Shown in pieces: positions 34,226 to 46,760 of a stretch of DNA of 64,000 nucleotides. Within the stretch, counting starts at the first letter, position 1, and the number at the start of each line of letters is the position of its first letter. Source of the stretch: Mortierella sp. BCC40632 (Eukaryota > Mortierellomycota > Mortierellomycetes > Mortierellales > Mortierellaceae). The position numbers and the translations under genes were made by a program. The notes below the pieces were generated by a model. The model was not told the DNA's origin and did no database searches. It saw only the letters and a list, made by a program, of their open reading frames with translations. The stretch spans positions 1-64,000 of the forward strand of contig WAEK01000023.1 in the NCBI GenBank assembly GCA_011634665.1. The letters are read 5' to 3'.

Positions 34226-36376
34226 ATGTCGAGAAGAAGCCGAGGTGCAGGAACAACCTACGTCAACAATGTGCGGGGACCAACCAGTGCTTTGACCAGT
34301 TTTCTCAATGAGCGAGGCATTCGTCGAGCCAATCCCGCTCCTGCCCCACCCTCAACACCTCCTCCAGAGAGTAATACTTCTGAGACTCAAGATGGGGACG
34401 AGACTAGGGAGGAGACACAACCCAGCTCTCGTACCGCTCGACTGACCCGCGGAAGAGTTGCTACCTTGGCCGCTGCCGCCACCACGACGACAGCTAGCAC
34501 CCCTAGTACAGCCGAAGGAGAGGACAAGGATGACTCGGACTCAGACTCGAGCTCAGATTCGGACGGTGGTCTGATCCCTATTGCCGTATCTACACGGACA
34601 GCCCGAGCTGCAGCTATGGCCGCTGCACGCTCTAGGACTCGAGCCGCCGCTGCATCTCCTACGACCGCCTCGTCCTCACCCTCCGCAGCCGCTGCAGGAT
34701 CGTCCTCGTCCACCTCCAAGGCCAAGGCGATAGCCAAGGCCAAGGCAGCTGCGGCCGCCAAATTTGCATCTCGAAAGCGTGGTCGCAAAGCCAAGGGGTC
34801 GGACGATTCGGACGATGAGGACTATGAAGACGGAAAAGGTCCAGAAAGTGAATTTCAAGATATCACGGGACTCGTCTCTCGATCTCGGTTCAGTCATAAG
34901 GAACGGATGCCCATTCGAGGGAACAAGATTGAGTTTTGTTCGCGTTGTCGAGCTCGGTTTACGATCAAGGCTGGGACAGAGAATGGTGGATCTGAGCTGT
35001 TGTGTCCAACTTGTGTGGGCGAGGCAACTGAAGGAGGAGCCATGCGAGTGGCCAAAGCAGCTCCCAAGTCTACCGTGAAACGTGCCAAGCGAAAGGCTCA
35101 AAAAGCCGAAGTAGAGTGTCAGATCCCTTCACTTCAAGATCTGTGCATCAAGGTATTGTCAGAAATATTATTTTTCTTTCTCCCTCTTTCTTCTTTAATC
35201 TCTGACTCGGTGTAATTCGACCGTTGCTAACATATATATCAACTATAGAAAATCGCCAATTGTATTGAAGATGTGGAGGCATTTGGTGATATTAGTGCGA
35301 TTAGTTTGGACAAGATTTGCAAGATTATTTGTCGCAATCGATCGCTCAACTCGGACACGTTGCAATTGTTCCTCGACCCACGTCAGACGGATCTGACCCT
35401 CTACGATTGTACAGACATTAGCGCTGAAGGACTCAAGTCCATTGGCCAGTTCTGTCCCGAATTACAGACCTTACGGCTGACCCTATGTGGACGGATCAAC
35501 GATAATGTGATCAGCTATTATACACACCACCTGACACAGCTGACGTCCCTGTCCTTGATGGGCCCGATCGGCATTACAGAAGAAGCGTATACAGATTTGT
35601 TCCGCACAGTTGGCCCAAGATTTGAACGGTTCGAGTTGAGGAACGCGTCCCGATTTTCGGACAAGGCCGTTCAGGCCTTGTGTGAATCATGTCCGAATCT
35701 TCAACATCTTCAACTAGGCGATTGTATGTTGATGAATGATAACTGGCTCGATTCGATTGGTAATCTGACCAAGCTCAAGTCACTGACATTTGCGAACCCA
35801 GATGTGGACATGGTGACGACTGAGCCCATGGTCAAACTCCTTCAGACAATCGGTTCAGGGCTTGTGGAGTTGTCGTTAAAAGGTTGTTTGGACCTGGAAG
35901 ATGCTGTCCTGACAGAAGCCATCCGTCCATCTTGTGTACGGTTGGATCAACTATTGCTCCAAGGATGTGAAAGCTTTACGACTGAGGGAGTAAGAGACTT
36001 GTTTCAGGACTGGCAACTAAACCGAGGACTGTCCCAAATCAATTTGGAAAACTGTGTCTCGATCAAGGATGAGGGACTTCAGGCATTGCTGGGACACTCT
36101 GGCATCGCTCTGGAAGAGTTGAGTGTTAAGGGAATGGATGAGCTCTCGAAGGAGGCACTTATGGAGTTGGCCAAGTGTGAAAATCTGACTGTGTTGGATG
36201 TGAGCTGGTGCCGAGGTGTGGATGATGAGGTGATAGAGAAACTCATCAATGCAACCAACAAGCTGGAGAAGCTTGTTGTCTGGGGTAATAACCGAATCAC
36301 AGAGTGTTGTCCAACCCGGAAAGGAGTGAAGATGGTTGGTCGTGAGTCGGATTATATTGGTCAACGGTTCTCGTGA
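34226..36376 (+). CDS. RAD7: RAD7 homologue, LRR protein of nucleotide-excision repair
   Basis: Two exons (34226-35152 and 35249-36376) give 684 residues. The N terminus starts MSRRSRGAG, followed by a Ser/Ala/Lys-rich disordered region with acidic and basic patches. A four-cysteine zinc site (C238, C241, C260, C263; FCSRCRARF and LLCPTC) precedes about ten leucine-rich repeats of the F-box/cysteine-containing kind (about 340-660; for example LTLYDCTDISAEGL, LQHLQLGDC). In yeast Rad7 acts with Rad16 and Abf1 as a global-genome repair factor and is part of a Cul3-Elc1 ubiquitin ligase. It starts 235 bases after the GH5 stop. CT-rich DNA (34136-34190) lies just before the ATG. Confidence 0.92.
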
Positions 36377-36779
36377 AGAAGAGGAAAAGGTCCTCTTTTT
36401 TTTTTCTAGCCTTTCTTCCAATGACCCCTCATTATTCTTGAGTTCTGCACTGGCAGAAATAAAATACAAAAGACGATCTTACAATGCCAACTAATAGACA
36501 CACCTAATTTTGTGGCGTAGAGAAGTATCATGATAGCATACTTTTATTTATTGCAATCAAATAGCGAAATAGCATTGTCAATCCCTTTATGGATGGCCCT
36601 ATCGAGTGTCTATCATGGTCTAATAGTCATCAAGTTGCACCAGCCATTGCAGAGAATGGATTGCTTGGTATATTGGGAGGAGGGGGAGGGAGAGGGACAG
36701 AAGGCATGATTGATAGTGTGTCCTTTGTTTCATACCCGTGAACAGATGCATTCTTTCCTACTTTCACTTTCTACTCTCT
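36377..36779. other. convergent 3' intergenic region of RAD7 and the rhodanese gene
   Basis: AT-rich DNA with candidate polyadenylation signals in both directions; no further gene. Confidence 0.5.
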
Positions 36780-37458
36780 CTAGGCCTGAGCAACAGCAGG
36801 GGGAGGAACGTTGGCAAGAACCGAGTACTCGTTCCAGCTACCCGAATAATTACGGACCTGAGTGTATCCGAGGCTCTTGGCCTTTTCGTAGGCAAGGTTA
36901 GAGCGACGTCCACTCCTGCAGTAGAAAATCACTTCGTCGTCCTTGCCAAACCTTTTGAATCCTGTAACCATCAAGAAGAGATGAATTAAAAGAGAAAGAA
37001 AAAAGAAAGTGATAATTGGTAAATAATTAGTGGATGGTTGGAGTACGTTGCCACGAATGTTTCTCTTCGCCACCGACAAAATCTTTTTTTCCCCCTTCTC
37101 ATTACCATATCGTTCCTCAAAGGCATCATCCGAAAGGTCGACAAGAGCCTCCTCGAGCACAGCTAGTGGAATGTGATGCGAGGTAGGGATAACACCAACA
37201 ACAATCTCGTCTGGCGTTCGAACGTCCACTAAAGGCACCGCCTGTCCATCAATCACACAGGCAGGAAAAGAGACACACACACACACACACACAAAATATC
37301 GGTCAGTCCATCAATATAAAGTAAGAAGGAATTGGGACAGAGAAGGGACACTTCAACGATGAGAAATTCACACGCCCCACAAAAGAGATGGTTACTCGAT
37401 TCTCTTGACGGATAAGCTGCTGGATCTCCTCAAAAGTGACAAGGTCGGGCTTGGACAT
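36780..37458 (-). CDS. single-domain rhodanese (sulfurtransferase)
   Basis: Three exons (37458-37396, 37241-37106, 36961-36780) join in phase to 126 residues, the size of a single rhodanese domain. The fold markers are VPLVDVRTPDEI, IPTSHHIPLAVL and the active-site loop YCRSGRRS, whose Cys would carry the persulfide. The end of the domain reads NYSGSWNEY. No targeting signal is obvious. Such proteins transfer sulfane sulfur from thiosulfate or persulfides; yeast Rdl1/Rdl2 are comparable in size. A long GA run (37650-37704) lies upstream. Intron 1 contains a CA repeat. Confidence 0.9.
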
Positions 37459-37644
37459 GGCTGGTGGTTCCGGTAGGTAAAAATCCTTGTTTATGTGATC
37501 CGGGAGGTATTGTTTGGTGATTGTTCACGGGCTTGTCCTGATAATCTTTGGGTGCAAGAGGAAAAGCCTTGGGGGTGTGAATGGGGGATGGGACAGAGAT
37601 AGGGTACAGGGAGGAAGGAGAAGGAAGAGACAAAGAAAAAGAGA

Positions 37645-37708
<64 letters not shown>

Positions 37709-38111
37709 AGGAGAGAGAAGGAAGAAAAAGAGAAGGAAGGGTGGCTCGGAAGGAGACCGAGTTAAAGTTCAAGGTCTGCGCCAAAGGATAAACGACGACT
37801 TTTGTCCCATTCCAGTCAGATATAGCGCCATCATGTTGCTCTCACAGCTTTCACTCACACGACTGTTCTTTTTCTTTTTTTCATAAGAGAAAAAGCGCAG
37901 TCCTCTTTTCTTTCACTGTTGTAGAGGTTCTCTGGTCAATGATCTCGGCTCACAGTAACGCGACTTGGTGCGTGCATCGCGGCCTGTTTCTATTTTCCTC
38001 CCTTCCTTCTCTCTTTTTACGCGTTTCATTTTTTATTTGCATTACATTCTTTCGTCGATTTCTCCTCCCCCTACCCTCCTCCCTCCCTCCCTCCCTCCCT
38101 TCTTTCCTAAC
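37459..38111. other. intergenic between rhodanese and PEX3 genes
   Basis: The stretch holds the rhodanese upstream region with its GA run and the 3' flank of PEX3, which has a TCCC repeat near 38077-38100. No gene is supported. Confidence 0.5.
37650..37704. repeat. GA microsatellite upstream of the rhodanese gene
   Basis: An almost pure GA run of 55 bases, a CT run on the coding strand, 190-250 bases before the rhodanese start codon. Confidence 0.95.
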
Positions 38112-40589
38112 CTACTGCGAAAACTGCTCGCTGTAGGACGAATAGACAATGGCCGAAAAGACCTGCAGATCCTTCACCAACGATAAACTATCCACATACT
38201 CGTTTGGCACGCCGTTAATAATGAGATGCACCTGTCGCGAGATCACAGGCAACAAACTTGCCAGTGGTACAGATCGGTCCACATCGTCCTCGTCCTCAAT
38301 TTCCTCAATGCTAGCTCCACTCCTGGGAGGTGTCAACAAGAATGGGTTAAACGTTGGCTGGAGAGCCAGGTTAAACCGTGCAAAGGTTGCTCCCAAGGTC
38401 GAACTGAGGACTGTCGAGAAGTCGTCGCTGTCAATAAAGTCCCGAGTCTCGTCCAGCAATGACCGCAGAACCGGATCCACATGCAGATCAAACTCGTCAA
38501 CACCACCTGCTCGGAGCACCTCGCGTTCATCAGCAGGCTCGTCAGGGAGCATGTATTCGCGCATGCTACAAGAGTGCAAGGACGTTGGTAAAAGCAGACG
38601 AAAAAAAAAAAAAAAAAAAAAAAAAAAGGTCAGACATTTGGAGATCCCACTTTCCTCTTGATAAAAAAACAAAACAAAAAGAACATGTCGTTTCAAAAAG
38701 CCTACTTACTTGACAGGAACTCTCTCACCATCGACTTCAGTATACTCGAGGCGATCTCGGATCTCACTCAACAGTTCTGTGAATTCCTTTGCGTTGAATG
38801 TCTTTTTCAAAGAGACCCTAAATCGAGAGATGATAACAAAGTGTCAGGAGCCAATCTATCCAGAGCCAATTCTCGTATCCGAGGAGTAGCTTTTTTTTTT
38901 TTTTTTTTTTTCTGACTTACCCTCCAATGATGTCCTCTACTACTTCACGGACCTTATCATTCCAACGACGCCAGCCCTCATGCAACAACCAGTAACTAAA
39001 TGTCAAAAACTTCTTCTCTGTTTGGAAATCAAGTTGTCCATTTGTGGATGTATAAGATCCCTTGACAGCAGGTGACTCTACACGATAAGATGCATCTGTA
39101 GGGTTGGCAAGAGCAACGACCGAAGAGACATAGGTAAAGCGACCCAAAAGGTTCAATTGAAGTTGAGTCAACAAACTCAACATGGTCACTGAATACAAGG
39201 CCGTCACTGTCCGCGTAAGACCTATTTTCATAATTCATTCCAGCCGTCGACAAGAAGGAAGGGAAGAGCGGGGAAATGTTAGATTGGTTTCTTTTTTGTT
39301 GTTGTTATTGTTGTTGTTGCTGAGAAGAAGAGATAACAACAGCGCCGGGATCCAATTGCATTTTTTCAAACAAAAACAGGCATTACTCATGATCTTGAGC
39401 TCATTCCACAACTCAAGTTTAGTGCGACGATCAAGAGTCACTGCAGCCTCGTCTCTGGGCTCTGGCTGGACTACAGCAGCCACTGCTTCTTGGAGTTGTT
39501 GCTGGGGTTGCTGGGGCTCTTCACTAGAAGGCTCGAGTGCCTGGGTTGGTTTCTGACCCTCCTCTTTCGACTCGGCATGAGGAGCTGATCCATTGACTTT
39601 GGTGGCATCCTGGATCGTGTCCTCGGATCCAGCTTCTGATTTGGTGTCTCCATTGACGGTTACAGCTGTATCTGATTCGTGACCATCCTTGCCATTGGCG
39701 GCTGACTCTGCCTCGGTATTCTCTTCCTTCGTCGGGTCGGCTTCGGCTGGCTCTGTCTCCTTTTGATTGTCCTGTTCTTCACTATGGACGCCATTGACTA
39801 CGGGCGCTGCCTCGGAAGTCTGTTCCGGAGACGAACCATCCTTTGTTTCTGTCGTCTCTGTCGACTGTGTTGCTTCTGTTGCTGGCTCGGGCCTTGCCGG
39901 GAGGATCGTCGAGCTCTCAGGGGTGGGTGCAGGGGTAGAGCGTTGAGATCTGGACTGTTGCAGCTTGGCCGTGATCAGTTCAACATTGAGCTCATGCAGT
40001 AGCTGGTCGCCCAAAGTGGGCAGAAGCGAAAGAACCGTAAAGACACAATCCTGCTGGTTCTGTTCAAACCGGCGCTTCATGCTTTCAGGACAAGTAATTC
40101 CCCCCCAGATGCCAGGATGGTTAGGTAGAGCGAGTTAGTGGAATTAAGTTGTATCGGAGGGGCATTGAGTGGATCGGTAGGACCGTCGAGCCGGTGAGTG
40201 AATAGAGCAGAGGCCGTGGGTAGTCCGGACGAATGAAATTTGATCCGAAAGAGCAGCATAAAGAGAATGGGCGTGGGCAAGCAAAGAGAACAAAGAAAAA
40301 GAAAAAGAAAAAAGAAGGGTCACTGGTGAGTCGAGTAGAAAAGGACGAAGGGATGAACAGGCAGGATACCAATCCTACTCTCACGCTCTTTGATTTCCCC
40401 TTCTCTATATCATCCTCTCTGAGGAACGTACTTCTCCTTAGCGGTGCGCTCGGCAGCGGACTTTTCCTGGAACTCGATCAGCTTGCTCTTTGCGAACTTG
40501 CCCATCATGTAGATCCCTCCTGTGACACCGGCGGTGATGGTCAGCCCGCGCCGGTGTCTGTAAACAAATCCCTGAACGGCGGACAGCAT
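38112..40589 (-). CDS. PEX3: peroxin-3, peroxisomal membrane biogenesis factor
   Basis: Five exons (40589-40432, 40081-39387, 39221-38921, 38817-38710, 38565-38112) join in phase to 571 residues. The N terminus has the typical Arg-rich stretch (FVYRHRRG) followed by one membrane segment (ITAGVTGGIYMMG). The soluble domain has the KRRFEQNQQDC and LNVELITAKLQ blocks. In peroxisome biogenesis Pex3 is the membrane anchor for Pex19 and its cargo. An acidic Glu/Thr/Pro/Ser-rich segment of about 170 residues (roughly 98-265) interrupts the conserved domain inside exon 2; without it the length would match usual Pex3 proteins. The gene is divergent from the Rab geranylgeranyltransferase gene, sharing about 480 bases of promoter. 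Confidence 0.92.
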
Positions 40590-41072
40590 CTGAGAGGAGG
40601 GCGATGGGGGTAGATGTCGGCAGAAAGGGGAGGGAAAGAGACAAAGATGAAGAAGAAGTGAAAAAAAAGGTAGAGAGGTGCGGGGAAGAGAGAGAGCAAG
40701 AGAGAGAGAGAGAGGGAGAGGGGGGAGGAGGAGACGGACCGACGCCATGCGTCGTCTCTCTTTCTTTGTCCTCGGCTGAGTTCTCTCTCCTCCAGTCTTG
40801 CACGTGCAACAGAAGTCTACCCTGCACCCTCTCTAATTGACAGTGACGTGCAAGCTGACTGGCTTGGGGGGGGGGGAACCATGAACACTCCATTCCCACC
40901 TTCTTCTTCTTCGTCTTCTTTCTTCTTCATTGACAACAATCTGGTCAAGCCAGCAGCCAGGCATTACCTTTCTACACTCCCACCAACAGAAAGCTCGAGC
41001 CATAACGTTCGGTGCCTACAACTCTATTTAAGCCCCATCCTCCCGCGTCCTCATTGTATATAGCGTTTTCCC

Positions 41073-42056
41073 ATGGTACGCGAGCTCTTACATAAAAGAA
41101 AAAAAAAAAAAAACGTCCATGTCTGATCAGCGAGTCATCATAACGAGTCATTGACCATAATATTTTCCTTTTATTCCATCCTACAGGAAGGTCGACACGG
41201 ACAAAAGAAGCAGCAGGCCGAGTCTCCCGAAGCACTCAAAGCCCGACAGGAGCGGGAGACAGTTCTCGTGAAGGAATACACAGCACTCAAAGAAACGTTC
41301 AACGAAATTGTATGGGTCCTTTGAGTATTTCTTTCTCACGACCGCAGGCTGTTGATGAGCCAAAAGAAAAGAAAAAAGATCATTGGGCTCCAAAATTAAC
41401 ATAAAAAAAGGGGACCACCACCCTTTGGTCTTGGAATACACCCCTAGGTCAACTCCAAACGGCGCGACAATGACGCTCTCAAGACTACGACGGCCATCCT
41501 TCGAAAGAGTCCAGACTACTATTCTGTCTGGAACGAGCGTCGTCTTATTCTTAAGGAAGGATTCTTGGATAAGGCGTAAGTGTTGGCTGTTACTTTCTTT
41601 TCTTTTCTTCTTCTTAAAAAAAAAAAAAAAAAAAAAAAAGATCTGCCTTATTGTGCATATGTTTGACCTTTTTTCACCCACTCACTCACTCACTCACACA
41701 AATGACACAGAGACGATGCGACAGCCAACACCATCTATACCAACGAACTCGAGTTTGTGCAGGAAAATCTCAAACTAAACCCCAAATCCTACTTCATGTG
41801 GAACCATCGCCGATGGTGTCTCGAGAGCATGAGCAAGCCACGTTGGGACAGGGAACTGGCCATGGTCAGCAAGTATCTCGAGATGGATGCCCGCAATTGT
41901 ACGTGTTCTTTGATTCCTTCGTTTCCACATTTGCTAGTCGCTGGGGGGAATGATGTCATTATCCGTGAGACAAGCGCGTTTTTTTCCCTCTCTCCCAAAA
42001 AAAGAGATAGCGGATGGAGAGGAGAACAACCACTCTGGGTTATAGGCGTGTTTGTG

Positions 42057-42091
<35 letters not shown>

Positions 42092-43531
42092 TGTAGTGTA
42101 TATCAAGAGACCGACAGGAGTTTCTTCCAAGGGCTAACCACATGATTCCAACTTCTACGCTCACCTGTCTCATCCTCACACAGTCCATGCATGGGGTTAC
42201 CGAAGGTACATTATCCGCCAAACAGACCAACAAGAGCAGGGTCAAGATGCCACCGAAAATCAACTGGAACGAGCACAAACAGAATTTGAATTCACGACCG
42301 CCAAAATCAGTCAAAACTTTTCCAACTATTCTGCATGGCATAACCGAAGTACACTTCTTGGAAAGTTGGTCACGGTGATGACTGAGGAGGAACGTGAAGA
42401 AGTGGTCGAGAATGAGTTTGATTTGATCAAGAATGCCATTTACACCGACCCTGCGGATCAAAGTGCTTGGCTTTACAACCTTTGGCTTATTGGACGAGGT
42501 AAACTACTGAAGTGTCCTCCTTTCTTTCTCTTTCTTCTAAAGAGTAGAAAGAGCTGATGATCGACTTGATTGTCTTGCCAAGAGGAATATCTCTATCTCG
42601 ATGCCAACATGTTTTCTTTATTCTTTTCTTTTCTTTTTTTAGAGGAGAGGAGCATCTCAATCCTAGGAGCTTATGTCATCTCGTTCCACCCGCTCGAGAT
42701 CGTGGTAACCTTTGACGAGACGGTCAGGCTACGCAATCCATTCACGTTGTCGACACGAGTGGACCAAACTGTTGTAGAACTCGAAGGAGAATGGAAGGCC
42801 ACGGGTTCGGATTCCTCAGTCGGCAGTGTCTGGATCTTCCAACAGACACCGGACTCGAGCTATGGTCCGACAGTCGAGTTGATTGTCTTTCCTGAAGATG
42901 TGTGTGCAGTCCGAGCAGGATCAAGACTTGTGGTGGCGATTTGTTTTGAGCTCGAGACATCGAATCAAGACTTGGAAAGTGTTCCTTCTCGTCTGAGTCG
43001 ATTGGTGGTGGGCAAGAATTTGATGTATGATGTGACAAAGCGTTTGGGATCGATCTCAGCACCCGATGGGGCTATTGAGCCCCAGAAACCGGCAACGCCT
43101 AGGCATTTGGTGACTTCTTTGACGACATCGGACAAACGTGATGACCGAATCATGTTGTTGGATCGTGAGATCTCGACTGTGCGAGAGCTGATTGAAATTG
43201 AACCGGATTGCAAATGTAAAGAGTGTACAATGAATCTTGATACATGCTGCCGTTTTGCCTATCATTGGGCGGAAAAATGAATATGCGTGATGTTTGCTAA
43301 TTTCTTTGTATTTTTTTTTGTCTGTGCTCAATAATAGGGCCGATTCAAATTCTCTCTACCCTGTTGACCGAGTTGCGAAAGACTGTCAGCATTCATTCGG
43401 TTCGTGCCAAAGAAATTGATGATAAGTGCATTGAGCTCCAGGAAAGGCTGATTTCGATTGATCCGCTGCGCCAGGAGCGATATGAAGACCGACGTAAGAG
43501 AATGAACTCTGTTGAACATTGAAAAAAAAAA

Positions 43532-43562
<31 letters not shown>

Positions 43563-44200
43563 TGCGAGGCATATTGTGAACTAATGGATATATTTATTGG
43601 TGCTGAATAGGCACGCAACTGGTGTTTGACCGCGAGACATTAAAGATCATCAAAGCCTCCAGGCGGTTCCCTGAGATCGAGTTTGCAGATGTTCAATCCA
43701 AGGATATGGATCTTTCGATGCGTGGATTGACCCATATTCCAATTTCGTCCTACTTTATCCATCTCGAGACCTTGAACCTTGACTCGAATTCGATCACGTC
43801 AACTCGATTCCTGAGAAACTTGTTGAGTGTCAAGCGTGTGATCCTTTCCAACAACTCGATCGAGCGACTCGAAGGTGTTCAGCATGCGCCCTGCATCGAG
43901 TTTTTGGCGGTGGAAAACAACTTGATTTCCAAATGGGAGGATGTTGTCGCCGGATTCGTCTTCTGGAGAGAAGGCAAGCTTGGACGGACAGGAGGAACGG
44001 TCAAGGTGTTGTTGGGGGGCAATCCTGTGGTCGAGAACGAGGGCGGAGAGTATGTCCTTGAGCAACGATGGGGTGATGTTGGAGAGGTCGGCGTCGAAAT
44101 TCAGTGGCAGACAGAGGAGCATCGGTTGGCTGAGGATGTAGCGGGCGATAAGGGCGATGTTCCTCGTCGATTAAGCACAGTGACAGCAGTAGGACTCTAG
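41073..44200 (+). CDS. BET4: Rab geranylgeranyltransferase alpha subunit, with Ig-like insert and LRR tail
   Basis: Eight exons are inferred: 41073-41075, 41187-41309, 41448-41575, 41711-41898, 42184-42498, 42643-43215, 43338-43493 and 43611-44200, giving 691 residues. The prenyltransferase-alpha repeats are clear: YYSVWNERR, SYFMWNHRRW, FHAWGYRR, YSAWHNRS and QSAWLYNLWL. An Ig/C2-like insert (about 275-385) separates them from the last helices (EPDCKWPIQ), and the C terminus holds leucine-rich repeats (about 535-620). With the beta subunit and Rab escort protein the enzyme adds geranylgeranyl groups to Rab GTPases. Yeast Bet4 lacks both extra domains, mammalian RabGGTA has both. The first exon would be only the ATG; this is the least certain part. 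Confidence 0.9.
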
Positions 44201-45003
44201 GGTCGAAAAAGAAAGGGTAATCCCGTACAACCAAGGAACTATATTAAAAAACAAAAAAAAAATGTGCAGGGTGCAAGGACATGATGAATATGTGAACACA
44301 AGAGATTGTGGATTGAAAAAGAGATGGACAGCATCATACATACAGAGGACAGAGGACCACGAACGATTAAGTAGAAAGTAGAGTAGGCATAGACCAAAGG
44401 ATTGCATTGGTTCAGGGTCTTGAGGAAGCCATGGGCACATCATCCAAAGGTCTGCTATCATGTCGTTCTGCTCATGTTGTCGTTGCCGTCGTTATGCATA
44501 TCCTCTTTCTCTCCGATACTGAGAAGTTGGTACGTGGAGAGTGAGAGGGATCCAAGCGGGGAAAAAAAGGGTGTGGAGCAGAAAGGATGAGTCGAGATCT
44601 AAAGGCATTTATTTTTTTTAAAAAAACTGCTCATTGTCCTGAAGCGAATCGGGTATTTCAAAAGGATGGTTTATACTAGCAGCGCTCTTGGATGAGGTTT
44701 GGTCGCCGCTAGAGTTGCACGGTACATCTCATGAGCAACCACAAGCTTAATGAAAAAGGGCAGGCAGATACCAGCCGACCTCGGATACAAACACGGGTTT
44801 ACACGTGGACAGGGATGCATGGACATGAAGGAATAGAGAACGAAAACGAAGAGGATAAAAAGATTGTCTATCCTGGGTAGGGCCGGCGAGAGACGAAGAA
44901 GGTACTGCCGATGCAAGGCCAAGAGAAGGAGGCGACAATGAAGGCAATGTACGTGCATGGGCGAAATGCTACCCTAATGCAACATTGATGGTTTGGAGCC
45001 CGC

Positions 45004-45044
<41 letters not shown>

Positions 45045-46760
45045 AGGGGGAGAGAAAGGTAGGAGAGAGAGAGAGAAAGAAGAGATTCATTTCCAGCTCA
45101 ACGAAGGGGGATGGGTGGTCTAGTTCCTCTTGCTTATCAGTAATGCTCGTTGTGCTCGCTCTGACAAGGGACCTGCGATGGTCGTGGGCATGGATGAGGC
45201 GTAGGCAAGGTGTGAGCTTGGGCTAGGGGAAATGGCGGCAGAGGAGAGAAAGAGAGTGAGGGCGAGGGGGGGCACGGCGGTGCGATTAAGCAAACAAGGG
45301 GTGGAAGAATAGACTAGGGGTGCCCGCCTTGTCAATCCGCCTTGTTTGGAGAGGCATGGCCAACTCCTGTGCTCAATTGCCTCTGTCACTCAATCCGAAT
45401 GGATTATCGTGTCCACAGAGCTGCACAAGGTCAATAAAGTGGGTGTATCGGCGGGGAGAGGAAAGAGAGAGATGCACAGGCCGTTTGTTTGGGGCCTGGC
45501 CGCCCTTGCTCTTTTTTCTCTTTTTTCTCTTTTTTGCCCGGGACATGGGAATGACAATGGAAAAAAGAAAAATGGCAGACTCGTTGCTCAAGAACTGTAT
45601 CAACCGTTTTTGAGCAAAGTCATACCAGAGGCACGGGTGTGAATGTTGTCGTATGCGTCTGCATCTGCATGCGATACTGGACTAGATGTGAGGAGGTCAA
45701 GGTCAACAGAGTTGGCAACAGGTGCGGTCATGAACAAGACAACGGAATGGATACGACAAGTGATGTTCCCAGTAGATAGCGTAGTTTTCTAGAACGGACC
45801 GCCGTTGCCGGGACGGGTCTACTAGTCGCTGAGCGGGCACGTCGATTGGTCATGTCCGCGGGGTGCAGTCATTGGGCACGACCATGTATTCATGGTCTTG
45901 TTCGCTCGCGCGGATCGATACGCCCAATGGGCTTTCCACAGAGACCAGCGGTTGACCAGTGACCGGACCTGCATGGTATTGCACCACAGGAAAACAACCG
46001 CACATGCATGCACCTAGTCTCGCTGTCTCCAACAGATACAAACACTTTTTTTTTTTTTTTTCAGGCACACCAATCTAATTTGCACGGCTGCCGCAGGGCT
46101 TGCTTTGTCCCAGACCCAACTTACCAGCTTTTCTCGACTCTCTCCTCGCTTTCCTCCCACATTCTCCTCTCCATTTGGTCGATCCGTCATCGCAAACCAA
46201 CTGGCCAAGGACGCTCGGGCAGCCATGGATTCGCGTGTGGAAACGATAGTGATCGTCTCTGTTATCGGCTGCAATTATGGTGATGACTGCAGAGGCAGTA
46301 CATGAGTGGACAGTACTAGAATTTGCCATGGGTTCTCTTCCTCTCTCCCTCTTTTCCTCTTTCCCTTACACACGCACTCTCTCCCCTCCTCTCTTCTCCC
46401 TGTGTGCGGGCGACGTACAGTACACGGGAAGAGGCGGCTCTCAGACAGTCGCTCTAAAAATGAGTGTACCGAGCGACAGATGGCCGCACCCCTCTCTCTT
46501 TCTTCCTTTCTCATTCTCATTTTTCTCTTTCTTCTCCCTCTACCCGACCAACCTGCTCTTGTCCGCCAGTCCCGTCACCATCCTTGTTGCTCACACCTGC
46601 GGCTCTGTCCCACCGTCTCCTCGTTCCTCTTCACCCATTTCCCTCTCCCCACTGCTCCCCGCAGGCGGCACAGGGCCTTGGCGGGACCAGCCTCGACTCA
46701 CTCCTCCTCCTCCTCCTCCTCCTCCTCCTCCTCCCCTTTGTTCACAACAACAGGACCTCC
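44201..46760. other. intergenic, 2.6 kb
   Basis: GA runs occur at about 43533-43562 (last intron of the neighbour) and 45006-45058. CT-rich and CTC-repeat DNA precede the F-box gene (46350-46740). No tRNA, domain or spliced gene was recognised. Confidence 0.5.
46700..46735 (+). repeat. CTC trinucleotide tract before the F-box gene
   Basis: About 12 CTC units end 26 bases before the preferred start codon. If translated from an upstream ATG they would give poly-Leu, which argues that the tract is untranslated leader. Confidence 0.8.

Noticed and set aside
46464..46760. N-terminal extension of the F-box-like protein from an upstream ATG
   Set aside because: It would encode poly-Leu from a CTC repeat and low-complexity Ser/Pro; the ATG at 46761 directly precedes the F-box-like sequence.
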